Positions 12,216 through 24,445 of a DNA stretch of 64,000 bases are shown here, one piece after another (position 1 is the first letter of the stretch; every line of letters begins with the position of its first letter). This DNA comes from Nissolia schottii. Taxonomy: Eukaryota > Streptophyta > Magnoliopsida > Fabales > Fabaceae. The position numbers and the translations under genes are program-made. The stretch is from the NCBI GenBank assembly GCA_003254905.1, contig QANU01064415.1, positions 251,478-315,477 of the forward strand, written 5' to 3'. The notes beneath the pieces are model-generated. The model did not search any database, was not told the origin of the DNA, and saw only the letters and a list, made by a program, of their open reading frames with translations.

Positions 12216-15200
12216 ATGACTGCTAGGGGCAGTGACCCCGCAAGGGGTCGTCTATGGCCACAAATGGCCATGGCATTGGCCACTGTTTTGATTTCTACTA
12301 CTGTGGTTTCCGTTGCTGCTGATGGTTACCCTTACTATTCACCACCACCACCACCTTATGAGTACAAGTCACCTCCACCACCATCTCCTTCACCACCACC
12401 TCCTTATGAGTACAAGTCACCACCTCCACCACCATATGAGCACAAGGCTCCACCGTATGAGTACAAGTCACCTCCTCCACCATCACCTTCACCTCCACCC
12501 CCTTATGAGTACAAGTCACCACCTCCACCATCACCATCACCACCCCCTCCTTATGTGTACAACTCACCACCACCACCACCACCATACGAGCACAAGGCAC
12601 CACCTTATGAGTACAAGTCACCACCACCTCCATCACCATCACCTCCTCCTCCTTACGAGTACAAGTCACCACCACCTCCACCATATGAGCACAAAGCACC
12701 ACCTTATGAGTACAAGTCACCACCTCCTCCATCACCATCACCTCCTCCTCCTTACGAGTACAAGTCACCACCACCTCCGCCACATGAGCACAAGGCTCCA
12801 CCTTACGAGTACAAGTCACCACCTCCACCATCACCTTCACCCCCTCCACCTTACGAGTACAAGTCACCACCTCCACCACCCCCATATGAGCACAAGGCTC
12901 CACCTTATGAGTACAAGTCACCACCTCCTCCATCGCCGTCACCTCCTCCTCCTTACGAGTACAAGTCACCACCTCCTCCACCGCACGAGCACAAGGCTCC
13001 ACCATATGAGTACAAGTCACCTCCTCCACCATCACCTTCACCCCCTCCACCTTACGAGTACAAGTCACCACCTCCACCACCATATGAGCATAAGGCACCA
13101 CCTTATGAGTACAAGTCGCCACCTCCACCATCACCTTCACCCCCGCCTCCTTACGTGTACAATTCACCTCCTCCACCACCATATGAGCACAAGGCTCCAC
13201 CATACGTGTACAAGTCCCCGCCTCCTCCTTCACCCTCACCCCCTTACGTGTACAAATCACCACCTCCTCCACCACCATACGAGCACAAAGCTCCGCCATA
13301 TTATTACAAGTCTCCTCCACCACCTTCTCCCTCACCCCCACCTCCTTACTACTACAAATCTCCCCCACCACCTTCACCATCCCCTCCACCACCCTACTAC
13401 TACAAGTCTCCTCCTCCCCCGTCTCCTAAACCCCATCCTTACTACTACAATTCCCCTCCTCCTCCATCTCCTTCGCCTCCTCCACCCTACTATTACAAGT
13501 CTCCACCACCTCCTTCACCATCTCCTCCACCACCTTACTACTACAAATCTCCTCCTCCTCCATCTCCTAAACCCCATCCGCCTTACTACTATAACTCCCC
13601 ACCACCTCCAGTAAAATCTCCACCTCACCCAACTCCTTACTACTACAAATCACCACCACCTCCATACTATTACAATTCTCCTCCTCCACCTGTTGTGTAT
13701 CCACCACACCACTACCCACATCCCTACCATCACCCCTTGATCGTGAAGGTTGTGGGTAAGGTATACAGCTATAAGTGCTATAACTGGGAGTACCCTGAAA
13801 AATCGCACAACAAGAAACACCTCAAAGGTACATGACATTCCTTTTCTTTATCCTTTGATTTTGATACCTTTTGTATACATCATATTTAAGCTCAAAAGTC
13901 TCAATACCGTTACTATTAACTTGTCAGTTTTTGTGCTTTTGAGATGTGAATTGCCTTCTATTATGTTCAACTAGCTTTAACTTTTCTTGGTATCTGAGGT
14001 TTGTATGTTTTGATCATTGCCTTTGTCTACTGAAATTTTTTCTGCGTTTTAGACAAGCATTTATTCTAGGATCTCATTTCAGCAACAAACCTTTTATAAT
14101 AATTACCACCTTAATCAAAATAAATACTTTTAAGATTTAAGGAAATATTTTAATGGATTTGCTTACACTAAATTGAGCCAACTAAAGCAAATGAATACAT
14201 TTATCTTTGATGCATAGATTAGTAAAGTGTCAAAATTATGTTTTTCAAATATTTATAGAATTGGTGAATATTTTGTTTTGTAATAGACTTGACAGACATT
14301 TCAAGCTACAATGTATGCATTACTATAAAACAACCTAATTACTATCTAAAATATATAAAATATATGTCTGTTCAAAACTGGCTGCAGCTTGTAATTAATA
14401 CCAAGCAATCAATCCGACAAATAGTTTTTTATACAAATATGACAAAGATAGTTTAGATCACTCACTGATGTTATTTTTGTTACACTGGAGAGACTCGAAT
14501 CCTAGACCTTTAGAGAGAGGGAAGACATTAGTGCCAATTGGGCGAAAGCTCATTGGCCACTCACTGTTCTTTTAGTAATGGAGCCCAATAAAATATATCT
14601 TTGGTTGATTTATATTACCTTGTTATAACATGATTTATTATTACTGTTGTTGTTGTTTGTGAATTTTAATTATTCTAATTATGGAACAGGTGCTGTTGTT
14701 GAGGTCAAATGCAAAGCAGGGAGGAATATCATCAAGGCTTATGGTGAAACTAAGAGCAATGGAAAGTATAGCATCACAGTTAAGGACTTTAACTATGCCA
14801 AATATGGACCAACAGTATGTAAGGCTAAGTTACATGCTCCACCCAAGGACTCGCCCTTCAACATACCCACAAAGTTGAACGAAGGAACAGACTTAAAGGT
14901 GAAATCGAAGGACAAGTATGAAGTTGTGCTTAAGGCTAAACCATTTGCATATGCTTCAAAGAAGCATTTTGAAGAATGTGAAAAGCCCAAGCCTTCACCA
15001 ACTCCATACTACTATAACTCCCCACCTCCACCATCACCTACTTATGTATACAAGTCACCCCCTCCACCTGTCCATTATTATTCTCCTCCATACTACTACA
15101 ACTCACCACCTCCTCCCGTGAAATCATCATCACCTCCATACTACTATCAGTCTCCACCTCCACCATCACCAAAACCTAAGCCCCCATACTACTATCAATC

Positions 15201-16613
15201 TCCACCTCCTCCTTCACCTGTGCCCAAGCCCCCATACTACTACAACTCTCCACCTCCACCATCACCAAAACCTAAGCCTCCATACTACTATCAGTCTCCA
15301 CCTCCACCATCACCAAAACCTAAGCCCCCATACTACTATCAATCTCCACCTCCTCCTTCACCTGTGCCCAAGCCCCCATACTACTACAACTCTCCACCTC
15401 CACCATCACCAAAACCTAAGCCTCCATACTACTATCAGTCTCCACCTCCACCATCACCAAAACCTAAGCCCCCATACTACTATCAATCTCCACCTCCTCC
15501 TTCACCTGTGCCCAAGCCCCCATACTACTACAACTCTCCACCTCCACCGTCACCAAAACCTAAGCCTCCATACTACTATCANAGTCACCACCCCCACCAT
15601 CACCATCCCCTCCTCCTCCATACTATTACCAATCTCCCCCACCGCCATCACCATCCCCTCCTCCACCTTACTACTATAAATCCCCTCCTCCACCCAAAGA
15701 ATTACCACACCCTCCATACTACTATAAGTCACCACCCCCACCATCACCATCCCCTCCTCCTCCATACTATTACAAATCTCCCCCACCGCCATCACCATCC
15801 CCTCCTCCACCTTACTATTATAAATCCCCTCCTCCACCCAAAGAATTACCACACCCTCCATACTACTATAAGTCACCACCCCCACCATCACCATCCCCTC
15901 CTCCACCCTACTACTATAAATCTCCCCCACCACCATCACCATCCCCACCTCCACCCTACTATTATCAATCTCCTCCTCCACCTAAAAAGCTACCACACCC
16001 ACACCCTCCTTACTACTACCAATCTCCACCACCACCATCACCATCTCCACCACCTCCCTACTACTACAAATCACCTCCACCACCATCTCCATCACCTCCA
16101 CCACCATACTACTACAAGAGTCCTCCTCCATCATCCCCCGGTCCTCCTCCTTCTCCCTACTACTATCACTCTCCCCCACCACCATCGCCGTCTCCACCAC
16201 CTCCCTACTACTACAAGTCTCCTCCACCACCATCCCCATCCCCTCCACCACCTTACTATTACAAGTCCCCCCCACCTCCATCTCCATCCCCACCACCTCC
16301 TTATTACTATCAAAGTCCTCCTCCACCATCTCCCATTTCTCATCCTCCCTACTACTACAAATCCCCTCCACCACCAACGGCGTCTCCTCCACCTCCTTAC
16401 CACTACGTGAGTCCACCTCCACCTTCACCATCACCTCCACCTCCATACCACTATGGGAGTCCTCCCCCACCTTCACCATCTCCTCCACCACCATACCACT
16501 ATACATCACCGCCGCCTCCCTCCCCAGCTCCCGCTCCCACATACATTTACAAATCACCTCCCCCACCACCAGTTTACATCTATGCTTCCCCACCACCACC
16601 TATATACAAGTAA
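12216..16613 (+). CDS. Chimeric extensin with an embedded pollen Ole e 1-like domain
   Basis: Cell-wall hydroxyproline-rich glycoprotein, probably secreted and cross-linked through Tyr motifs. The start is the first ATG of the leader, 12216; 12264 and 12270 are in-frame alternatives directly before the hydrophobic signal peptide, which ends near VVSVAADG. Exon 1 (12216-13827) encodes an array of SPPPP units with YEYK/YVYK/YYYK spacers and nine (Y/H)EHKAPP units. It runs into the first part of an Ole e 1-like domain (GKVYSYKCYNWEYPEKSH). A phase-1 intron (13828-14689) splits that domain; exon 2 resumes with GAVVEVKC and the cysteines C..C..C up to FEECEKPKP, then a second extensin array rich in YYYQSPPPPSPKPK. 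An N at 15582 breaks the frame: upstream reads one frame, and from 15585 the SPPPP frame continues to TAA at 16611-16613. I judge this an assembly join in near-identical 144-nt repeats, not a true frameshift. Length is about 1,180 residues, array size unresolved. The 3'UTR has an intron (16650-16736). Confidence 0.88.
15133..15869 (+). repeat. 144-nt tandem repeats inside the extensin coding region, two families meeting at an N
   Basis: CCTCCATACTACTATCA begins at 15133, 15277, 15421 and 15565, exactly 144 nt apart, each unit encoding three 16-residue YYY(Q/N)SPPPPSPxPKPP blocks. A second family with AAGTCACCACCCCCACC recurs at 15726 and 15870, also 144 nt apart, and projecting back 144 nt lands on the N at 15582. 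Copies within each family are almost identical, suggesting recent unequal exchange. Confidence 0.85.
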
Positions 16614-17121
16614 GCTCAGAATGCGGAAGCACCAATCGTGATAAATCATGTAAGTTACTAATCTTTCATTTTATGCCGATAAATATATATTACCACTATA
16701 AATGTGTTAGTAATGAAACTTTTTATTTCTTTCCAGGTTCTAGTTTTCATCGAGGAATAAAGGCAAGCTCCATTTGGAGCAAAGTGAAACATCTAGCTTC
16801 CTGTCCAAGTTCTTTTAATAAAAGTCTGAACATATCATCTCTAAGCTACAATCTTTATGATTCAGACAAGGTTGCTTCTATTTCTTTGATAGCAAGCTTG
16901 CACGTCTTGATCTTACTGTGTTCAAGTGACAGACAATTCAAAAGGAGGAGGCAAGATTTGAAATGTATATGCCTAGTGAAAGTGAAAAGTACAGTCCGCT
17001 TTTAGTGATCTCTTTAATTTATTTGTGCATAGTCTACTATGGCCGTGTATGATTTCTTTTCTATTTATTGTGGGATTTTTGTATGGTGCCCTGTCGTTGT
17101 GTTTGCAATAAGAGTATCAGT

Positions 17122-17127
17122 AATAAA
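17122..17127 (+). terminator. Polyadenylation signal of the extensin gene
   Basis: AATAAA about 510 bp after the stop codon, following the spliced 3'UTR (intron 16650-16736 with GTAAGT donor and TTTCCAG acceptor). A TTGTG-rich stretch just upstream fits a plant far-upstream element. Confidence 0.5.
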
Positions 17128-17159
17128 GAAGCACTCAATTTCTGTCCATAATTGGTTCA

Positions 17160-18840
17160 TGTTACTTTCCAACAAGAAGCACGTACCATATACATAAGAT
17201 TATTGCAATTTCAAACACCACAAATGAAACATAAAAGGCTTCCAAACAATGTTGAGAAAAGATGCATGGTTCAAATTTCACGCAGATAACAATAAGCTTT
17301 TTCTAGTTGCTTCTGTCTTCTCCTAAAAGGGGGATGACAAAGTCTTTTATCATTGGTCTTGAAAGAGTTACTGGCCAACCGTCTGGTGCCTCCTTGTTGT
17401 TTTCTATACTTCCTATATCCTCGATCAATTCTGCTTGACTCCCATCAAATTTAAAGTCTTGGCAGACTATTTTTTTGTATAGGTTTTCAGTACGGTTGGA
17501 GCCGGCTAAACTATACGAATAATCCACTACGATTTGTCATATCATTTTGCTATACTGATATATTAGCTTCCTCAGCCGACTATTATGCTTGAAATTTTCA
17601 GCATGAAATGTTTTGGTTATAAGTAAACATCAAAATAAAAATGAAAAAACAATCATTATGATAAAGTATAAATGGATAAGATAAAGAAAAATGGAAAGAA
17701 AATTTTGAATAACTTATATGGATGCAACAATAAATAATGTTTCTTTCTTTGGATTCTTGACCGCACTTTCTTTTGTACTATGTGCCTAATATTTACAAGA
17801 CTTCTAGATCCAAGCGGGCATTATTATCAACCTACGTCCCACCACAAATATTAGGACATACTATAATCTAATAAAATTAACAACTAACTTGAGTCCCTTT
17901 TTGTTAATTTTTATGCAATTTCATTCCATGTAAATAGTTAATTTCCTTTCTTTTTGAATAGTTGGAAAGGAAAAATGCAATCATGATCATGTTTAAGATA
18001 CTCAAATTTTGCTAGATTAAACCTCATGCATGTTATATATTTAGGACATATTGGACAATAACATTTTTTTTCCATATGGAAGAAAGATGCTACCATCCAT
18101 GATACCAACAGCTTCAGCTATCTGGCGGTACCTACTATGAAATCAAAGTTCTATGATTTTTACTATATCAAAAGTTGTTAGAATGTAATTTCTTTTATTG
18201 TTTACAAAGTCGCACCGCCCATTACATTGGAAACGCTCATGTGATGTTAATCTCAAATTCCTATCTGATTATACTAACTTAAAAATTGAGGGAAGGGAAA
18301 AAAAAAAAAATCATACATGTGATCACTTTGTCAACCAGGCAAGAAAAAGGTGTTCTAGTAACCAATCAACTAGAAAACTGGCAACTTCTTTGTAAAAGGG
18401 GGAGCATATAGATAGAAAAGGGTTGAAACTTGTTCAATACTATCTAAAAGAAAAAATAGACTCGGTGCATTTCATTGATATCGATGCTAATCTATATCAT
18501 ATTCACACTACGTATATCATATTCGTACTTCTGTGAATAAACTTCTCATAAAGCTAAAATTTACTATTAATGGGAGAAAAGTTCACACTACATACGTGTT
18601 TGGTTGGGGGTAAATGTGGGGGAAGTTTTCAAGGATGGTGAGGCTCATGTGTAAGTTACTCAATAGTGTGCGCTTAATCTGACATCAATGTCAACATTTT
18701 CCACCCACATTGTCTTACACTGATACACACACGCAGACAATAAAATGGTAATTGGAATTTCATTCTCAGGAAACTAAATGCAAGAACATCTTAACTTGAG
18801 TCAATTTGAACATCCAACTGGATGATAAATAAGCCTAAAA
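17160..18840. other. Gene-less stretch between extensin and the PAM16-like pseudogene
   Basis: No supported gene. A minus-strand frame of 74 codons (17303-17527) has ordinary amino-acid composition and ends KDFVIPLLGEDRSN, but I recognise no family and see no splice partners; it may be a captured coding fragment. Confidence 0.45.
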
Positions 18841-18861
18841 GGGTTATAAGATGAACCTTGT

Positions 18862-19145
18862 CTCGCTGTACAGTTTCTAGGCATTGCTTGGAGAAATGTC
18901 TAAACTTCCACCCTCGGCATGCTTCTCACGTAAGTCATCATACTTTTCTGCAAGGTAGAGATATTTAAGCATTTATTCATAACACAAACATGTAATGGCC
19001 AAGACCAAACTACAGATATTGAAAGATTAACCTTCGCCATCTCCTCCCGTTAAGTTTTCTCTGTCACACCAAGAATCTGCCAAGCATCTTGCTCTATCAT
19101 GACTTTGCTGGTTCGGCAAATCAAGGCGACAAAGTACTTTACATG
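18862..19145 (-). pseudogene. PAM16/TIM16-like (mitochondrial import motor) pseudogene fragment
   Basis: Intact relatives encode the J-like regulator of the TIM23 presequence translocase motor in the mitochondrial inner membrane. An exon-like block (19145 down to 19032, bounded by AG and GT) reads CRTSKVMIEQDAWQILGVTE then KT-stop-REEMAK, close to the conserved family core SKVMTEQEARQILGV as I remember it. A second block (from 18947, after TTGCAG) reads KYDDLREKHAEGGSL, and after an apparent deletion and frame change reads SKQCLETVQ, matching the family's C-terminal AKECLE region. The in-frame TAA, the frame break and the absence of the N-terminal exons argue that it is broken. A GC-rich leader-like segment with a CAG/GTAACC donor lies upstream near 20050-20160 and could be its old promoter end. 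Confidence 0.5.
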
Positions 19146-20005
19146 CTACATTCTCATTTAAAAATATGTATTTAAAATAAGAGAATAATTGGTAGTGTAA
19201 AGATTTTTTACACAACCATCCAATCAAATCTTGTCACACAATAAAAAATAGTTGACTTTCTCTCCCATTACTTAAAAAGTCATGCATATGAAATTATTTG
19301 ATTGGATGACCGTGCAAAAATTGAAAGTAGATGTCAAGTATTATCTTAAAATAAATAAACAAATAAAATCAACAATCAATGAATTCAAATCATAAAGATT
19401 AAAACACCAGATGAATGCTACATGGAGTTTGAACTTCGGTTATTCAAACAAATTTAAAGTTCTACAGAACTTATCAAAAGATACAAAGTCTGAACTGGTT
19501 TAGCAAGAGAAGTTTCCGAAAACAATGTGCATCATATTAAGCATTTTTTAATGTTAGTATGATATCAGAATTTCCATAAAGACGTGTCAGATTCTGATCT
19601 AGACCTGGTTCAAAATATGCAAAAACAATTTTATTTATTTAAAAAAAAAAAAAGAAGCTCTGGAAAGAGAGTTATATATGCTAATGAAAATAGAATGGTG
19701 CAGGGATATTCAACAGATTCGCCGCTCTCATAGTTCATGAACTCATAACTTGTCTCCACTGAGCAGATCCCTTATTCCTTATTCGTCGCTTAAATAAAAC
19801 TATGAAGCGAGAGACAGTCAGCAACTAAGTGAGGTGAGATTAATTGAGTGTCGTCAGAAAAAGGAAAACAAAAACGCTCACTCACACAGTAAATAATAGA
19901 TGCTATAGAAAGAAAGAAATGACTATTCAATTCAATTCAAGCAACAACCTGGGGGTAAGAGGCGACGGTCCAACTGAACAATTTTTGGTTGGATTGGAAG
20001 GACGC

Positions 20006-20032
20006 GAGAGAGAGAGAGAGAGAGAGAGAGAG
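20006..20032. repeat. (GA)n microsatellite
   Basis: About 13 GA units inside a relatively GC-rich segment, on the plus strand. Confidence 0.9.
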
Positions 20033-20219
20033 CGTAAGAGGCGGGGGTTACCTGGCTGAACTGAATCCGTTAGAATAAGAATAAAAGAAAAGAGAAGGCG
20101 CCCGCGCGCTCTATCCATTCATTTCTGCCTCCAATTTTGGCATCGCGAGGGAGGAGAGGAGAGCACTCCTGAAAAAATAGACAGCCTCGAAAACAATGCT
20201 AATTTTTTAACACAAAATT

Positions 20220-21360
20220 ACTATTATACCCCTCATTTCCCTTCCTCTCTCACTCCCTCAACTTCTCTCTCTCCCCCGTATGTTCTCGCTCCCTCCCTCT
20301 CAGGCTTCTTCCCACTTTCTTTCTTCTCTGTTCCTCTCTCTCGCCCCTCTCACAGCGATCGCCGTCGCCGCCGCACCGCCACCTGATCCCTCCTCCGTGC
20401 GCCATCGCCATCCCCCCACCTCTCACCGCCACTTCTCCACCACTTCGCGACCACCACCATCATCCACTACAGCGCCATCTTCCTCCTTCCCTCTTTTCCC
20501 TTTTTTTTTCTATTTGTTCACTTTCCCCCTTCATGGTTTTTTCAGATCTTGATTTTCGATTTTCTCTTTGGCTGTTTGCATGTGTTGGTTTGGCTTGGAT
20601 TTTTCTGTCTGGGTTTCTTTTTTTGCAGGTGGGTGAGATTCGGTGGTGGAGAGTGGTGATGGTGGGATTGTTGATGGAGGATGTGGTGGTGGTGATGCTT
20701 GCCGTGTGGGGGTGGTGGTGGTGATCGGATCTGTGATTTGGTGTGAGGATGGGGTTTTGAGGCTGTTGACGGTAGGGCTGTCAAACGAGCCCCAGCCCAT
20801 CTAGGCCCGACCCAGCTAACCCCGCGAGCCTAAACGAGCCGAGTCATGATGGGTTTTTACTATTCACATCGATTTTTATATGTTTGGTCTATCAAGTAAA
20901 TTAGTTAGTTCGTTGGTTTTGCCTATCTTAATACTAAACAGGTCAATTTGGCATATCAGGCTTAAATAGACTTTTGTTATTTGCAGGTCAAATTTTATAT
21001 GTTTGGTCTGTCCATTAAATTGGATAAACGAGCCGGACTCGCGGGTCAGATTCATTTTGACAGTCCTTAAAGTGGATTGGTGTGGGTGGTGATGGTGATT
21101 TTGGCGATGTGGGATGGTGACGGTGGATTAGATTTTTGATTAGATATGTGATGGTAGTGATTTTGGAGTTGTTGATGGTGGATTGGAAGGTGGATAATGG
21201 AGTTGCGTGTGATTCAGATTCGTGATTTGGTGGCCGCGTGGTTGAGGGTGGTGATGGTGGGAGTTGTTGATGGAGGATGGTAGTGGTGGTGATGATGGTA
21301 GGTGGAGGCGGTGTTGACGCTACCAGTGTGGGCGGAGATGGAGAAGGGGCAAGGATTAGA
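20220..21360. repeat. CT-rich and TGG-rich low-complexity region with a nested TIR element
   Basis: 20220-20480 is CT/CCG-rich; 20630-20760 and 21070-21320 are made of GGTGGTGATGG-like words. Between them, about 20772-21070, is an insertion whose ends are AGGGCTGTCAAA and, on the minus strand, AAGGACTGTCAAA, with GAGCC/CGGACTCGCGGGTC subterminal words. This resembles small hAT-like non-autonomous elements. Open frames here are low-complexity and not supported as genes. Confidence 0.45.
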
Positions 21361-23810
21361 ACAATATTAGAAAATTAAAACGATGGAGACGGATAAAATT
21401 AGTAAATGAAATAAAATATTATTAAAACATAAATAAAAATTATTGTATAATTATTTGTTAGATTTAATTTTAGTTATCCATTTGTGTTTTAGACGACTAA
21501 GATTTAAGAACCAACTAGGTTCGAGGAACCATTTGAACCATGTTAGCCAAAGCCCGAAAACAAACCATAAACCCCAAAGGGGCAAGGCCCAAACATTGAA
21601 AATATTGTGGACTAATAAATTAGAACACATTTTGATTACCTTTAAAAAAATATTATTATTATTTTTAATATTAAGAGTTAAAATACAATTTTAGAAAAAA
21701 GCTTTTTTAACATAAAGTAAAATAAGTTTGTAATGTTCTACTTCTAATAATAATATGATTATTTATTGAAAACACTTTGTAAGTGTAAAATAGATGTCTT
21801 TAAGAAATGTTATACTTAAATTATAAGTAAAATAATTTTTTTCCTGAGTCAATCAAAATGAGCTCAATCCTCATAACTTACAATACAGTAAAGGAGATTG
21901 AGGGAAAAAATTTATTATTTTGTGTTCAATATCATATTATTTTTACCCTTAATCACGACTTCACAAACCACAATCCCCAATATTGCTATAGTTACTTACA
22001 TAAGATAACTATTCTCTTTTTCTTTTGAAAGCTATACCAACTATTCTCTCATATTTTTTAATAAATATATCTATGATTATAAGTGCGTAACTGTAATTCA
22101 ATATTTGACATATACGAAGTGTATGTCAATACCCATGAATTAAAAATTATAGGTGGAATAAATAAGTCCACTGAAATATAATTTAAATTATTTATAAATT
22201 ATTAAATATCAATTTATCCTATAAATTAAAAACTAATCTGTTCTCCGTCTCTTCACTACTGCTAATAAAGGGGTTACAACTTAAACTATTTAATTCCTAA
22301 AAAAAATAATATAATTTTCTCTACAGAAAAAAAAAAAAAAGAAGCTCGATAACCACTTGAATTCAATCATTTGATTTATTTTTATAATGTTATATTATTT
22401 TGTTTATTATAATACAGGAGAAATTATCATATAATAAATCATATTAATATTTATTTTTAAACATTTATAATGTTTTCCAACACTCTACTGCTTTGGTCAC
22501 ATTTTTCTATTTATCTCAAAAATATCCTTCACTAAAATAAGCAATCTTTTAAGCATTTTTTGTAAGTTTAATTTTGATGTAGTGATAGTGTAAAAGATTT
22601 TTCACCATGGATTAATCAATTTATTTTGTTTAGATGATTAACTATGTTTACTAATTTGTTGGTATATGATTAGACAATTGTGTAAAATTCTTTTACTTTA
22701 TCTGTTTTCAAATTAAATCTTTTTTTTTTTTTTTGTCATAACCACCCCTTCCAATAAAACTAATTTCGTAATTTAACCTCCCCAAAGCACTTTCGGTAGG
22801 TTACGTTTTCACAAACTACCCAATACATCGTGCTTGCAGTTACAGGCATTTTCATGTTGCACAAGTTAATAAAACTATCTAGTTTTTAATTTTAAAAATA
22901 TGAAAACTATTACCTATTTTCTTATAAAACAACCCAAATTATTTTGTAACTTTTGCTTTGTGTCTGCCCCCACTGGTAGTAAAAAACTAAAAAATATGGT
23001 CTGACAAATGTAAGTGTTTATCAAGGTGCAAGTTATGAATAATTAGTGACCTTGTCAAGAGTTCCTTAGGTATCAATTTACAGTTTTGTCGACAATTTCA
23101 CTTCCTTCTTGTCTTTTTTAATGAAGATGTTGTAATAGTACATAGAGTATAATTTTCTTCAAACTTTTGTGAGCCAATGTGTCATAAAATTAAATTTGTT
23201 CCAAAAATAAAACTCTTCTTTTTAATAGAAGGTTCAAATTTTGGGTTCACATGATAAAAAAATTAAAAATAATGTTATTACATGTAAATGTCATATATTA
23301 ATTGAGAGCTAAATAAGTTGATCTCAATTGAGTTAGAAGGGACACATTTCACATTTTTGGCTCTAACTTATTTTGCTCTAACATGTACTGTAAAAATTGG
23401 ATTGCCTTGGTTGATTACTATAAAATTGGATTGCTTTGGTTGATTCTCAAATAGTATTGAGAAGTTCGGACGCTCTAAAACGATTCGTTGAAGATGCTCT
23501 TAGTGCAAAGTAATTAATAAGGCTTGTTCATTGTTTGTAATTTGTTTTCTACTCTTGGACTTTTCCGTTATCCATATATTGTCCATGTAAAATATAAAAA
23601 TTGGTTACTTTAGTCTTTTTATTATCTGTCACGTTAGCAGTTACCATTAAAAAATTGACAGGTGAACTTGTTTTTGTATCTTGGAAGAATGATTTTGACC
23701 AAAAATTTTGGTTGGAGACAAAATTGACTAAAGTAAGAATATATAATGACGAAATTGGGGCTTTTCTCTTGTTTCTTTTTGTTTTTTTGTTATACACATG
23801 CATTGTTATT
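21360..23810. other. AT-rich intergenic DNA, no gene seen
   Basis: No supported gene or RNA. Long A/T runs and diverged repeat scraps only. The two nearly complementary frames at 23549-23851 lie beside a foldback element and share GACTAAAGTAA in inverted orientation, so they look transposon-derived. Confidence 0.5.
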
Positions 23811-23818
23811 CTAAAAAT

Positions 23819-24290
23819 GGGGAAATGTCTTGCTTGGTCATAGATTTTCACTCAGTGCCTTATTTGGTCACTGATATAAATAAAATGTCAGAGTAGTTTC
23901 TAAAGTTTTTCTTTGTTGCTCTTATTAGTCCTTTCGTCCATGAGCTCATTGGACAAAGAGACTAACGAGGGCAACAATAAAAAATATTGAGGACCAAATA
24001 GGGCACTGAATATTATATTAGGAATCAAATACATGGACTAAAAAGGGTAACAACATCATTTTTGATTGGGGGAAGATGTTCATTGATGATTAGGACATAG
24101 AGGGAGTGATGAGTAGAAAAGAGAGTGTGGCTAATCAGAGATTTAATAGTCATCTCACCCTCCGTCGCTGAGTTCATAGATGGAGAGACTAATGAGGGCA
24201 ACGACGAAAATTGTTAGAAACTACTTTGACATTTTATTTATATCAGAGACTAAATAGGACATCAAGTAAAAGTTTAATAGGTATTTCCCC
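23819..24290. mobile_element. Foldback element with long terminal inverted repeats
   Basis: The left arm (about 23819-23945) and the right arm (about 24150-24290) are reverse complements over more than 100 bp with moderate divergence; both contain CTGATATAAATAAAATGTCA and AGTAGTTTCTAA in the same relative order. The tips are GGGGAAAT and ATTTCCCC. A partial inverted copy of the arm also lies at about 23955-24010. No coding capacity. The flanks (TCTAAAAAT and TACTAAAGA) are only weakly similar, so the target duplication is eroded or absent. Mutator-like or foldback MITE origin is inferred from arm length. Confidence 0.6.
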
Positions 24291-24445
24291 TACTAAAGAA
24301 AGTATGTTAGTGATAAGACTGTGAACATTATCCATATATTGATATGTGTTTCTGGCCAAATTTGTGTTTAACAAAACTTTGGGAGTTGTTCAGTCTTCAA
24401 TATTATTTGAGGTCTTTATTTTTCCTTGTCTAAAATCTAAATATA

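Noticed and set aside
12298-13614. Long alternative-frame and antisense open frames (up to 433 and 364 codons) over the extensin exon
   Set aside because: They are by-products of the CCACCA/TACAAG repeat composition; His/Leu-rich or Val/Cys-rich low-complexity translations with no family match.
14490-14560. Possible tRNA because of GAGACTCGAATCCTAGACC
   Set aside because: Only the T-arm-like phrase is present; no acceptor stem or anticodon arm. It looks like the retroelement scrap also seen near 60240.
17303-17527. 74-codon minus-strand open frame
   Set aside because: Plausible composition but no recognisable family and no neighbouring exons; left unannotated as a gene.
20250-20800. Open frames in the CT-rich and GGT-rich region
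   Set aside because: Low-complexity sequence; no domain, splice structure or leader that would support a gene.
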